A DNA stretch of 37,935 bases, taken from Bigelowiella natans CCMP2755 (taxonomy: Eukaryota; Cercozoa; Chlorarachniophyceae). Of the stretch, positions 1 to 10,456 are shown piece by piece (position 1 is the first letter of the stretch; every line of letters starts with the position of its first letter). Location: assembly GCA_000320545.1 (NCBI GenBank), contig ADNK01002063.1:40001-77935 (forward strand), written 5' to 3'. A program made the position numbers and the translations under genes. The notes beneath the pieces were generated by a model. The model was not told the DNA's origin. It made no database searches and saw nothing but the letters and a program-made list of their open reading frames with translations.

Positions 1-1542
1 GATATTCTCAGTGTGGGTAGTGTGGGTCCACATGGAACAGTTTTACGAGGGCAGGATTTTGCCAATTTCACGATATCTCACTAGGATGTGTCGTTCGTGC
101 AGCGTCCTGATGCATGCAATGTGAACAAATAAAATACACGTCGCAATGTCTAGACATTTCCAGATTTTGCTGCTTTCCAACAATGATGGATTTGTGCTAG
201 GCACTTCTCTAGTTCTTTGCAATGGGTCTGTCATGATGTCTATCTGAGCCGAACTCGTTGATGAACATGCATGCTTAGCTTTATTGCACTAGAGTCCAAG
301 TGTTCATTCATTGTGCAATGATGTTGTCTAGATGTGCAACACATACGCACTGCTAGACTAGCACGTGTAGGTCTCAGGATCTCCACATTGTATGTGCACC
401 ATCATAGACATAGTAACATTATATCTGCTATTAGTCAGCACTGCTAGCTAGCTAGACTGCTAGTGTGACTCTGACTTATTCATGCATTCTGCGCGAGCAC
501 TTATCACGTTCTCTAGCTATGCCAACAACACACATGCACCGCAACTTTGCTGCACGTGTTCCTCACACATGTACACATGTGCGCAAAGGAGACACCAGCG
601 TAAAATCCTACGTCTACCAGGTCCAGTCACGACAGAATCGCAGTGGAAGATCGAGGTCAGCACGGCAGAGCGCTAGAGCAGACTAGCTAGCTAGCTAGTT
701 AACATGCTAACACTAGAGCAGGGCAAGCGGGCAAGTCCTGAACACTTGTTCAGCAGGCTCCACAGTCCACTGTTTCGCGATGAATGAACGTGGAAACAAA
801 TCACATGCGGACATGCATGCGAGACACGTGCACACACGAGGTTCTGCTGCAGAACACTAGAACATCTGTGATCAGTACACACATGAACCCAAATGTACAA
901 AGGTGGTCACATGGCCAAGTTTCCAAGTTGCAGACGCATACTGTAGAAGTATTGCGGCAAGGCGGAACGCAAATCGTAAGACTGCTTTTCTAGACAGGCT
1001 CTTTGAAAGATTCCCAACAACCATCATCCTAATGATGATAATGAAAATTTGTTAGATCATCCACGATTTACGACCCATCAAGTTATGTGTAAATTTAAAA
1101 TTTGTATCTAACGAACGAACAGACAAAAAGACGGACAACTATGAGATGCCTACGGGATCTCCTTGTAATTATTAAATATGTAATTCATCGCCATGGTAAA
1201 CAAACAAGTAAACATATATGTAAATTAGCATCACGCAGCACGATGTTTCTTTTTATTATGTCACACGTTGATTACATTACAACACGCATCTGGAACGTCC
1301 TTCTCTGTCCATCCAAATATAACACGGTCCATCTGTGCCACTACACATGGTCCGCAACAACATCTGGAGATGTAGCAGCAAACATATGAATACATGTATG
1401 CGTGTGATAACATATAAATAAATAAATAAATAAATATATATATATATGTATTACATTATACATTGCACATAATCGATTATCTGAATGCAAAACTAACACA
1501 CTCAATTTAAAAGAAGACAGATCACGCGTTTTGTATGATTGT
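1..1542. other. Gene-free repeat-rich spacer
   Basis: I see no convincing gene here. The stretch is rich in CTAG and CATG words, with short CTAG tandem runs near 443-456 and 682-698. Short open frames exist on both strands, but none shows a splice structure or a recognisable motif. The last 130 bases become AT-rich and hold a microsatellite just downstream of the PLAC8-like gene, so they probably include its 3' region. Confidence 0.6.
1414..1448. repeat. AAAT then TA microsatellite
   Basis: Tandem AAAT units run directly into a TA run. The tract lies about 95 bases past the stop codon of the PLAC8-like gene on the minus strand. Confidence 0.9.
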
Positions 1543-2591
1543 TTACACGGAAAAATAATCAGCCATTCCAGTTGTGCATGTGTCGCAGCCACAGCATGTG
1601 TCATCTTTAATTCCATATTTTTTCCGAAGCTCTTGTCTACATCCACAAACATAAAAATGTAATTAACAATAGAATACATGTTAATATAGACATATGTATG
1701 TGCGTGTGTATTTCCATGTATGCAAATATTCGACGACGAAATTTGATCAAGAAAATGCCATGGAGAAACAAATGCATCCTAAGTTGAGCATCCGATCTAA
1801 CCTGGTGATGAGTATGAATAGGATTGCAGGTGTCATCAAAGCGTACATTATCAATGAGAAAGTAATGAAAGTGAAGACTAGCCCAAAAGCCAAGAGGAGC
1901 CAAAGCTGAACACAGTAAAATGTAAAATGGTGACTCCTGCTGTCATTGTTCTGAGTAAGGAACTCCTGGCTAACATACAAAATGCTGTAGGCCAAAGCAA
2001 ATCCCAAATGGTGACAGCATGCAGACGGTTTTCGTAAATCTTGATCTTTCTTCACCAAAGCATCTGTACCCATAAAATGCATGGACATACAATTGACATT
2101 TGTAAAAGTCGCACAGATTCATTGTTTTGTGTTTTATTAGAAGACATCATTACTGAGGTTCATTAATTCCTGCATGAGACCGAATTCGCGCCATGACAAA
2201 GCACATGCACCACCATGACATGATGGTCGAGGGAACGCAGACTTCGCAACAGTTACACATTGGAGTAGGCCACGCTACAGTAGGACAGGATTTTCGAATT
2301 CAGTCATGGTAAAGTTCGCCGATGTCATTACATTTCTTTCAAATAGCACATGTATGAAGAATTACGGGATTTAAATAAAGAAGAACAGCGAGGATTGACG
2401 AGCAAAAACCAAGGTACAAACGCACCAATTTTGGGACCGTCCATTCGCTTCCTTTCTGCAGCCCGAAAATTCTGATGCTGGTGGCGATCTCCCTCTCGGT
2501 CGTCAACTAACTTCGCATCCTTCTCCAGGCTATCTGGCTGGTCTACGATCAGCTCTGAGACGCTGTGGACGACCCCATCGGCTTCCTCCAT
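1543..2591 (-). CDS. PLAC8-like cysteine-rich membrane protein
   Basis: Five exons fit in phase: 2591-2426, 2274-2181, 2063-1979, 1905-1802 and 1636-1543, giving about 180 residues. The PLAC8 family are small Cys-rich membrane proteins linked to cell size control and metal tolerance. Family signs, in order: an acidic N-terminal tail of about 55 residues; the block WPTPMCNCCEVCVPSTIMSW with clustered cysteines, where the family has a W..G..C..D...CC pattern; one long hydrophobic stretch (exon 4, LWLLLAFGLVF onward) with room for one or two membrane spans; then QELRKKYGIKDDTCCGCDTC, matching the family's LR.KYGI signature followed by cysteines. The start is the first ATG after an upstream in-frame stretch without one. 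The C-terminus after the last cysteines is short for the family. All four introns are GT-AG and 75-165 nt. The exact function cannot be told from sequence. Confidence 0.8.
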
Positions 2592-3576
2592 CACAATCGG
2601 ATGCGTGTGGGTTTGTGTGGGGAGTAGCACCAAGTTTCCGATATTTTGTTCGCAGGTTGAGTGATTGAGGGAACAACAAAAAACGCCACATTGCCTGCCT
2701 TTTCGGCTAAGCGACAGCCCAAAAATGAGGGCATTTTATACAATTTCAATATGAAATTTAATTAGGCCGATGACATCTAAAGATTCATTCTCGATTTTCA
2801 TCTCAAGCACGCCTGATTCCACGTGTGATCGAACCGTCTGAATCGCGTGCGTGCGTGTGCATCCATAGACATGGGTCGTGTGCTGCCAATGTGATGGACA
2901 ATGCAAGGGCAGACAAAGTGGGCTGCCATCATGCAGCTCCATGACAATGATTCAAACGCGCAGCGTGTGAGCAGTGATCATTCTGAAGGACCCAATGATC
3001 GGCGCAGCGGGGGCGTTGGCCAACAACTGGCAAGTGTGCACAAGAAAATGCACAAATGCACACACGAAAAAATTTTCAGCCCGAAGCCAGAATGTGCTAC
3101 TGCTGTGTGCAACGAGATAGTCTCAGCAGTAAGGACGCATGGCATGGCCATGATTTGCGAACGATGTGAGTTCTCGCCAGTGAGGCTAGTTGGCATGTGC
3201 GAGGATCCGGTGTTTTGGTGCTGCACACTTCGCACACACACAAAAAGTATAAGAAACTACGACTCTGCACAAGCGGCTCTGCATTGCAACGAACGCGGAT
3301 GCACATCATGCTACGACACATCATGAGCAAACAAAGCAAACAGGAATAGGCACAGGCAAGCCGTGCACTTATCGTCGCATGTCATTGCCAAAAATGTCAG
3401 TTACACTTCAGCCACATATCTACGTCGAAGACAGGGCTGTGTTGCGAGTTGCGAATGATAATATATTGGAATTGGAAGGGTTGAAATTAGTAAGATGTAC
3501 AAAAAGCTGCACCAAACGGGGGATGTGACTAGACTACGTGTTCCCAGTCGCAGCTTAAATCATTGTCGATACTACA
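2592..3576. other. Spacer with no supported gene
   Basis: This region lies between the start of the PLAC8-like gene and the 3' end of the next minus-strand gene. A plus-strand open frame at 2901-3326 (141 codons) has no recognisable domain and an amino-acid make-up like neighbouring noncoding sequence, so I do not call it. The part next to 2591 probably holds the PLAC8-like promoter. Confidence 0.5.
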
Positions 3577-4783
3577 TCAACCATCTTCGCAAGGGACTTT
3601 CGATGCATGGTGTGGATCAAATAGTGCATCTTCCTTGCCTGGAGGCGCAAGATAGTCTGGACGATACTCAATTACTTCGTAAATCTTGTGAGGATACCGT
3701 ATCATGATGGGAGTCATTGCCCCTCCTAGTTTGTTAACCTCGTGATCAGGGCTTGAAGAACGTGAGGCATGCCGAACACATATATCCGCATACTCTCCGT
3801 CCTGTATCTCACCAAACCGATCCATCGGTAAGAAATGCCGCCATTGATGGCAAGTAGAGTGAGTTTCGTTCCAAACCACGTGATGGCCATCGTCCCTCAC
3901 GATCGGACTATGCAGTGTAAGATTAACTTCTCCCATGTATTTAGAGCTGCTCGAAAAGCGAGATAAGCTGAGTCCCTCAAAGTTCAGAGGCGCCTTTACA
4001 TTATGAAAGGAAAATCTTTGGTTAGAGTATTTAATTTGCCTGAATGTAGTAGTAAAATACCTTGATACACATAGCGGGGTGATCTTTCTGGTAGTGCGTG
4101 ATAACGAATTGCTCTCCGGCCTCCGATGAAGGTTGTTGTATTCGAATCGAAGTTTGATAAACCTTGTGTGCGTGTTCGTCTCCATGAAAGAAATAATGAT
4201 CCTGTCTAGATCGAATCCTGAGCACGTAGATTACTTCAAATTGCCATTCAAGATCACACACACACACACACACACGCACGCACGCACGCACGCAAACACG
4301 CACAAGCGAACGCAACCACTAAAAAAAATCAATAAATAGTGTCTGCTTTAAACCTACATCAAGTTTATGTAAGAGCGTCGAGACAATTATATAGTATTCA
4401 TCTAATCATAGGTGAACATGGCATGTGCGTGTACGTGAGTGTGAGAGAGTGAGAGAGAGTGTGTGTGTGTGTGTGTGTGTGTGCTCTCGTGTGTACTTTG
4501 AAACTGTGCACACTTGTACACAGTCAAATTCGCATACTTCTACACGACCAAACTACTTTTGTATGCAATTGTCAAGAAACCTGTTTCCACGTGCGTCCTC
4601 GTAGAGGATAAGAAGGTGCGGAAAGTTATCGTTCTCTCTATGCTCTTTCATCACCATGGTGTATGATTTCGGGATCGACGGAAACGGCATTGCACGAGAC
4701 GAGCAGAACGTCGCAAACAAAGCGAGTAGCTGACATGCAAAGTGGATCCGGACTAGGTTGCGTAGATTCGTACCAGCTTTCAT
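3577..4783 (-). CDS. Unrecognised protein, at least two exons
   Basis: Two exons are well supported: 4318-4061 and 3993-3577, joined across a 67-nt GT-AG intron in phase. Together they encode about 224 residues with no family I recognise. The second exon reads SKYMGEVNLTLHSPIVRDDG and later MTPIMIRYPHKIYEVIEY, which has the make-up of a folded protein and ends at a TAA/TGA-type stop at 3577. An upstream open frame at 4783-4553 contains HLLILYEDARGNRF and probably belongs to the same gene, but none of its donor sites is in phase with the acceptor at 4319, so the 5' structure is unresolved. Exon 4318-4061 begins by reading through a GT microsatellite as alternating Val and Cys codons. A hydrophobic stretch near the start of the 4783 frame (CQLLALFATF) could be a signal peptide, but this is weak. 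Confidence 0.5.
4255..4294. repeat. CA then CACG microsatellite overlapping an exon
   Basis: A CA run passes into CACG units. On the minus strand this is GT/GC repeat lying between a strong polypyrimidine acceptor (4319-4330) and clear coding sequence. If the acceptor is used, the microsatellite is translated. Confidence 0.85.
4443..4483. repeat. GA then GT microsatellite
   Basis: GAGA-rich sequence followed by about twelve GT units. It lies in the presumed intron of the unrecognised gene 3577-4783. Confidence 0.85.
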
Positions 4784-5730
4784 GCCTTGAATGATAGGCT
4801 GGGTTTAGGATTCTATGTGAATTTTTGGTTATGCATCTCGCGTGCTCGACATCATCAACACTCAAATTAATACGTCTCCAAATCTATCACCACATCCCAA
4901 CAAGCAGATTCTATTGTCAAACCGAATGAAGGACGGGGTAGCTGGAATCGTCCTCGTTCTGAATCTCCTCCCCCCCTATCGCCCTCCAATTCAGAACATT
5001 CAGAAGGGAGGATCGGGCATTTAGATAGTGAAAAGAAATTTGAATGTGTCTGCGTGCGACATGCATATCGCCATGTCGCAGGATAAAAACAAATGTCAAT
5101 TATATTCTTATTTCGGTTTTTCAAGAATTTCAAATTCAAAACGAAAATTCGGAAGATGGAATTTCTACTGTGATGCAAGTCACAGGGGATTTTTCCTTTA
5201 CGACAAATCCCGAGACATTGTTCAGCTAGTCAGCTAGCCATGGCATCGCACGATGAGCACGCACTGCTAAGACTGCATGTCATCCATGTTCAATTGTGTT
5301 CACTGTGTGTTGCAATGATGGACACGTCATAGCTAGCTAGGTGCATGGTGCATGGAAGAAAGCGCATGCAAACAGCTCATTCATCGTCTGCTCATCTAGT
5401 CATCTACAGCATCGTTCGCATGGCCCATGCTAGCATGGGCAACTAGTCCCTGCAATGTCAATGATTGCATGCTAGCATGCTAGCATGGCTAGATGGCTAG
5501 ACAGGCTAGCAGGGATCATGATGCGCCTAGCAAAATGATGGTGACTTAGGCATGTTCATGAGATGTGAGCTGTGCATTGTGCATTGCTTCGTCTCGTGTC
5601 AATGGTCAACTAATTCATTGAAAATGGCATCCAATGCAAATGTCGCACACCAGATGCAAAAATGTTCGAACTACATTATTTTATTACAACTTTGTGCTGC
5701 GCATGTACATCTACAACCAGTCTCACTTTG
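4784..5730. other. Spacer with CTAG-centred palindromes
   Basis: No gene is supported. A minus-strand open frame near 5070-4918 contains EEIQNEDDSSYP and might be an upstream exon of the 3577-4783 gene, but I cannot connect it. From about 5225 to 5540 the sequence is a patchwork of CTAG and CATG words, including the perfect 18-bp palindrome GCCCATGCTAGCATGGGC at 5423-5440. Confidence 0.5.
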
Positions 5731-7779
5731 TTATTTAACGACGTATTTGTGCAGTCGATGAGAAGAGTTCCAGCTCATAGCTACCTGCAAAATGAAAAAT
5801 AAAAGTGAGCATCGTCGTAGATGTTGTTGTTCGGCGCAATTTGAGGAAGCTACTGTCAACCTGTGGTCGGGATACAAGTTCTGCTCTTTTAAGGGGAATT
5901 TTCTTCGAGGAAAATTATGAAGTCAGACCACATTAATCTCCCATGTCATTCAGAAAATAATTTTGCTATAGTTGTGCTTGGTGTGGAGCGAAGAGCTCTT
6001 GCTACCTTGGAAGTCATAACGGTTGTTCCCTCTCTCAAACAAGTGTCTAAGTGGCTAATCAATAAATATTCCGTAATAAGAAACCAATCAGCAGATAGGA
6101 CGTCTAAGTATCCGTTTCATGGAGGGATCAATTTTTAATTTTTCGTGGTCAGTCAACCGCAAAGGACGAAGCATTAGTAACGTGAGAGACACGAATAACA
6201 ACTAAACAAAATGACGCGAACCTTCCAAGCCTTTTGAGAAAATCTCGGGAGAAACACAGGCTTGATATATAAACCTAACAAAAATAGTGTGCAATCAAGA
6301 TACTTAAGCAATTAGCCTGTAGAATAAAATAAAGTGCGACTAGTCGTTAACTATATCGTGCGAAGCTGTAATGGTGAGAGATGAGAGACCAAATCAGCGT
6401 CGCTAATATCAACGTCTAGCATACTTCTGATTAAATATGGGTATAAAGAGTTAATAAATCACGTGAACAGTACTTTCGGATTAGCAGAAGTTCTAGTTAG
6501 CATGAATTGAATCCATCACCCATGAATAAGCTGAACTTTATCTCTCACTTTTTTATCCAGAAGTTCCTTCAAGGCCTAATGGACAGAAGCGGCATTGTCG
6601 GTCATTTGGTGCTGCCAAATTCTTTTCTCTCCTTATTTTCACAAATAGTGTAAAAATGATGACACCTTAGTAGCGTAGGTATGACGTTCTCCTGATAGTT
6701 CTATTCCGACTACCTTCTGCAACTCTGGAAACAGCATGATGGCAGCAACCTTCCGAATGGAAGAACGGTTAGGCAAAAATTCCACATTTGTAAATGCAAA
6801 ATATGATCGTAAGGGTGTTTATGCCATTATAATGAAAGTTGGGCGAACACTCGTAATAGCTATTTTGTCAGAAGGCAGATACCCACCGGAGGTTTTCCAA
6901 CTCCACTTCCGAGGTCATAGAACACCTTTTCCTTGGTCTCTTCGTCTCTTTAACACATATAATCGAATCAGGGCATGGCTACGACAAATCAACGTTATTT
7001 CTGGTTATCTTTAATATGACATAACAATCCCAGCCACCTACATGAGCATATCGTCCATTCCTTCAAACGTAAGAAATCCATAGGTCGACTGGCTTTGATG
7101 TGTTCTGAAAAGGGCTAAGGAGAAGAGAAGTGGAATGGAAAACCAAGTGAAGGTGATTATTGATATCCTAGAACATTCTAAGATCTTCAATAGCGAAGTT
7201 ACCTCGATCTCCTTCCCCAATGCTTGTCTTAACAGAAGAGAAGAATCTAATTGTTTTAGATATGTAAATGCTCGCTTAAATTATTTGTATGGAGCTAAAG
7301 AACCCGTAGAACTTCTTTGCGAGTCTTTCTACTTCTGCACTTCTTACTGGGTCCCTTTTCTTGCGCTCTCCATCCTGCACCGTGGCAGCTGGTCGACCTA
7401 AAACGTCATTGTGCGTTTGCATCGAACGAATTGCATTTTGACAAGATCTATCCCACGTTCAGGCTTAATTGAGTTTGGCGTCGAATCCACCCCTTCTCCC
7501 ATGCCGCATAGAAATCCGAAGCAAAAACTGCTGGCCATGATTCGTTTCTATTCCGAGCTTAGCACCAGCGGAACTACTTCCGCTTCCCCTTCTCAACTTG
7601 TTTTCATCACTTCCGGACGAGGTGTCGCAGACTTTTCTCTCGGGAAAAAGACAGACGCATTTTCGTTCTATCTAGAGCAGAATCTTCTGTCGCAGTAATG
7701 ATCTGCCCTCTATTTTTCGACACATACACATTTGGCGCGAAGGGCTTCACCCTTTCCTCACCCACATTTTCCTGTACAT
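5731..7779 (-). CDS. DOT1-like SAM-dependent methyltransferase
   Basis: Thirteen exons fit in phase: 7779-7762, 7671-7491, 7374-7348, 7274-7175, 7104-7042, 6947-6887, 6749-6666, 6575-6520, 6426-6390, 6274-6222, 6054-6006, 5902-5861 and 5784-5731, giving about 274 residues. The fold is a class I methyltransferase of the DOT1 type. The order matches: STYGFLTFEGMDDM before the core; motif I VFYDLGSGVGKPPVAA; motif II-like KVVGIELSGERHTYA with the acidic residue that binds the SAM ribose; LIHGSMLDVDISDADLVYIS; SSLCFSRDFLKRLG; EGTTVMTSKKIPL; and a C-terminal VAMSWN. Proteins of this type use S-adenosylmethionine. DOT1 itself methylates histone H3 lysine 79, but short protist relatives may have other substrates. 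The N-terminal 60 or so residues are basic and Ser/Gly-rich and may bind nucleic acid. The first four exons rest mainly on phase agreement and are less certain than the core. Confidence 0.8.
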
Positions 7780-7812
7780 GTTGCAAGTTGGTGTTGTTTA
7801 AGGGAGGCCAGA
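7780..7812. promoter_or_regulatory. 33-bp gap between divergent start codons
   Basis: The proposed ATG of the methyltransferase (minus) and that of RAD9 (plus) are separated by 33 bases. No TATA box is evident. Any promoter for either gene must lie inside the other's transcribed part, or be extremely compact. Confidence 0.45.
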
Positions 7813-9686
7813 ATGAGAAAAGCTAACGAGGGAAAGAATTTTAGGGTAACATTTATATCCTTGTGGCTTTCCTCAATGACGAATGTATCGTAGGCGAGTA
7901 TTCAATCCCACGTAAAGCTCAAACACTTCTCAAAGGCGCTGTACTGCGCAGCAAAGGCAACAGAAATGAATATGATCTGGGTTTTATGGGTTTGATGAAC
8001 CGGTCTTTGCACTCAGATTGGAAGTTCTAATCTTATGATAGAGACGGGCAAAGATAGTTGCACTTTCAGGTTCTCAAAATGAAAAGAAATTGAATCCGAC
8101 AGAACCTTATTGTAAACCATTTCAGCTCCCTAAATCATGCACAGTCTGCCTGCGTCAAGATGGTGTTTCAGAAACATTTCTTCAGATCAATGTCTCCAGG
8201 AAAAGTGAAAGTAATAGATCTCTTTAGCTTCTGGCCTTGTAGCCAAACTGAGTGTTGTTTACAAAATCAGTGTAAAGTTAACTTGAAGCTGGTTCTTCTA
8301 GCGCTTCGGTCTTTGAATTCGTAAGAAAACAGAACTTTAGTTGTGATTCTAAAATTATGAAAGATATACTGAAATACGTAAATTTAGGGTCAAAGAATGT
8401 ATACTTAAGATTGATGGAGCAAAAAATGAGTTTAAAATAAAGCTTACTGGCTATAGCGGAATTACGAAGGAGTTTCGCATATCATTTGAGGAGCAGGATG
8501 AGATCCCACAAGCTGAGGTTCCAAAAAAGCAAATGAGCATGATTAGCTCAAGATCACGTATTTTCCAATCGAAAGTTCTGGACAACTTCGCAACAGGTTC
8601 GGAACCGACCAGATTCAATGTGATTTAACATTTCACACGCCATTTTATATATCCTAGGTCTACACGAAGTTTCGTTCATTCCGACAAGCAATTCTCTCAT
8701 GGTGAAAAGTTATGTTGACCCGGATATGAAATTACAGATGGGGCCCAACCAGAAACTGTTTCATACTGTAAGATATTGTTTTGCCTATATTGAACGTTGA
8801 CTAACCGTCCCCGCCCAACAGGAATGCAAAGTCTCCGAGGGCGATTTCGAAATGTTTCGAATATCTCCATCACTGCATCACCAAACAATCACATGTCCTA
8901 TGAGAGAGGTGAAGGCTGTGACAGCTTTCTGCAAAGATTTAGACTTCAATATAGTAATATATCTTGGAGTTCCAGGTGTGTTTCAATCGTCGCCATGCCT
9001 TCAAAAGATTTACCAAAATTATTTATGTAGGCCACCCTCTCGTGATGTCAAACTCTCTGGAGAACGACACTGAGTTATTCATGGAAGTTATCGTATCCAC
9101 ATTAGAGGAAGATCCTGCATCTCAGCAAATCCCCATGGAATACGGTCTATCCCAGCAGCCTCAAACTCACCCACAGAAATCGCAACCAGAGCCACAGCTA
9201 CAACCACAGAAACAGCCACATGTACGGCAGCTGGAGAAGTCTGAGCGTTTAGAACAGTCACATATTGATGTAGAAATGAACGATGCCAAAACTCCACAAA
9301 ATTTCGAACTGAAGCAGTCGCAGAAGTCGCAGAATTCGCTCGGGGTATCATCCGGTGGACGCAATAGGTCTCCATCAATTTCTCCCACGCAAGTATCATC
9401 GTGGCCCAAAAACTCTATCCCAAGTAGACAGTCACAAGCCTCTGATGATGATGCCAATTCCAAGTATAGCTTCGATCAGTTCCCCTCCCAACATCAGCAA
9501 CAGAACAATGTAGAAAGAGATGGGTCATATCATTCATCAAATGCGAAACGGAGAAGGTTAGAGAAGGAAAGTGCATCGAAACGTATAAGTACAAGAAAAG
9601 ACGGGGCAGGTCAAATGGAGATGCATTCTGATTCTGATTCAGACGGTTCCTTTGTGGCGGGTACGCCAGAGTCTAGCAACAGCTGA
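7813..9686 (+). CDS. RAD9: RAD9 checkpoint clamp subunit
   Basis: Eight exons fit in phase: 7813-7845, 7894-7980, 8103-8210, 8271-8320, 8388-8596, 8658-8767, 8822-8975 and 9031-9686, giving about 468 residues. RAD9 forms the ring-shaped 9-1-1 clamp with RAD1 and HUS1, which is loaded at damaged DNA and activates the ATR-type checkpoint kinase. Recognition rests on the PCNA-like order: SHVKLKHFSKALYCAAK (first helix), SSLNHAQSACVKMVF where animals and plants have LNSSRSAY, CKVNLKLVLLALRSL where human has CKILMKSFLSVFRSL, a strand-rich middle with ITKEFRISFEEQDEI, then VKAVTAFCKDLDFNIVIYLG and PLVMSNS. The last exon carries a long disordered Gln/Ser-rich tail with a basic KRRRLEKESASKR (likely nuclear localisation signal) and an acidic, phosphorylatable DSDSDGSF end, as expected for the RAD9 tail that binds TopBP1. 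Most introns are very short (48, 122, 60, 67, 61, 54 and 55 nt). Confidence 0.87.
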
Positions 9687-10291
9687 ATCCGGTGTCCACA
9701 TAATTAGGCAGTGTTTGAACTACGTTTGTGCTCTGCTGAGATTTATGTATCTGGCCATGCATGACGGTGACAGAGCCGTCGTACATAGTGCACTGTTTGC
9801 AGAGGTTAGTACATAATTCTATGATCGTGACAAGTGCAATAAATGCCACGTGTGAATTGGTTGCCTAGCCTAACTCGCGAACTTCAAAGAGTTTTGATGT
9901 AGCTGCTTCGACGCACATTCCATGGTATGCTCATTCCTCTGCGAGTCGCAGCTGAAGCCTGCGTGATGATGCATGCAGGTCTAGAGGTGCGCATGCATGC
10001 TAACTAAGTAGCATAGTTCAGCAGTCACTACCTGGCCGTGCTAGCCAACACTATCAACGATCAATGTACGGTCAAATCAAAGTACGTAAGAACGTACCTG
10101 CTGCTAGCCTGGAACAATATGCGCCATGCAAGGTATATGTATGTGCACAAACCGCACCGCCGATTGCCAGGTGTAGGGGAAGCTTGAATGATGTCAGCAT
10201 GAACAATGTGCAAATGCCTAATGAATCTCCCAAGACATTTTTAGCTAGTTTAGCTCAGCGTGCACGAATGAAGAAGCGCAAGGACACATGT

Positions 10292-10328
<37 letters not shown>

Positions 10329-10456
10329 GCCTTCTTGACGGTCGAGAGTGAACACGTTCAAAGCACACAAGTAGAATCACATTCCACGTGGTTTTGCTCA
10401 GATTCATACATGTCTGGGACAGCTCATTGCGGCTACAAACTACGACAAAGAAGCAT
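9687..10456. other. Convergent intergenic region
   Basis: This lies between the 3' ends of RAD9 and the glycosyltransferase gene. It holds CATG/CTAG-type spacer sequence (around 9960-10030) and a CA microsatellite. A plus-strand open frame at 10064-10351 runs into the microsatellite and shows no domain, so I do not call it. Confidence 0.55.
10293..10327. repeat. CA microsatellite
   Basis: About seventeen CA units lie in the intergenic region, about 130 bases past the stop codon of the glycosyltransferase gene. Confidence 0.95.

Noticed and set aside
5917-6138. A 73-codon plus-strand open frame
   Set aside because: It is antisense to three exons of the methyltransferase.
8042-8115. A RAD9 exon with a 14-nt intron (GTAAACCATTTCAG)
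   Set aside because: This gave a tempting reading, but an intron that short is implausible. The acceptor at 8102 gives an in-phase join and a better match in length to RAD9 homologues.
10064-10351. A 95-codon plus-strand open frame running into a CA repeat
   Set aside because: It has no domain, and the C-terminal His/Thr run is simply the microsatellite. There is no splice or homology support, unlike the exon at 16780-16967.
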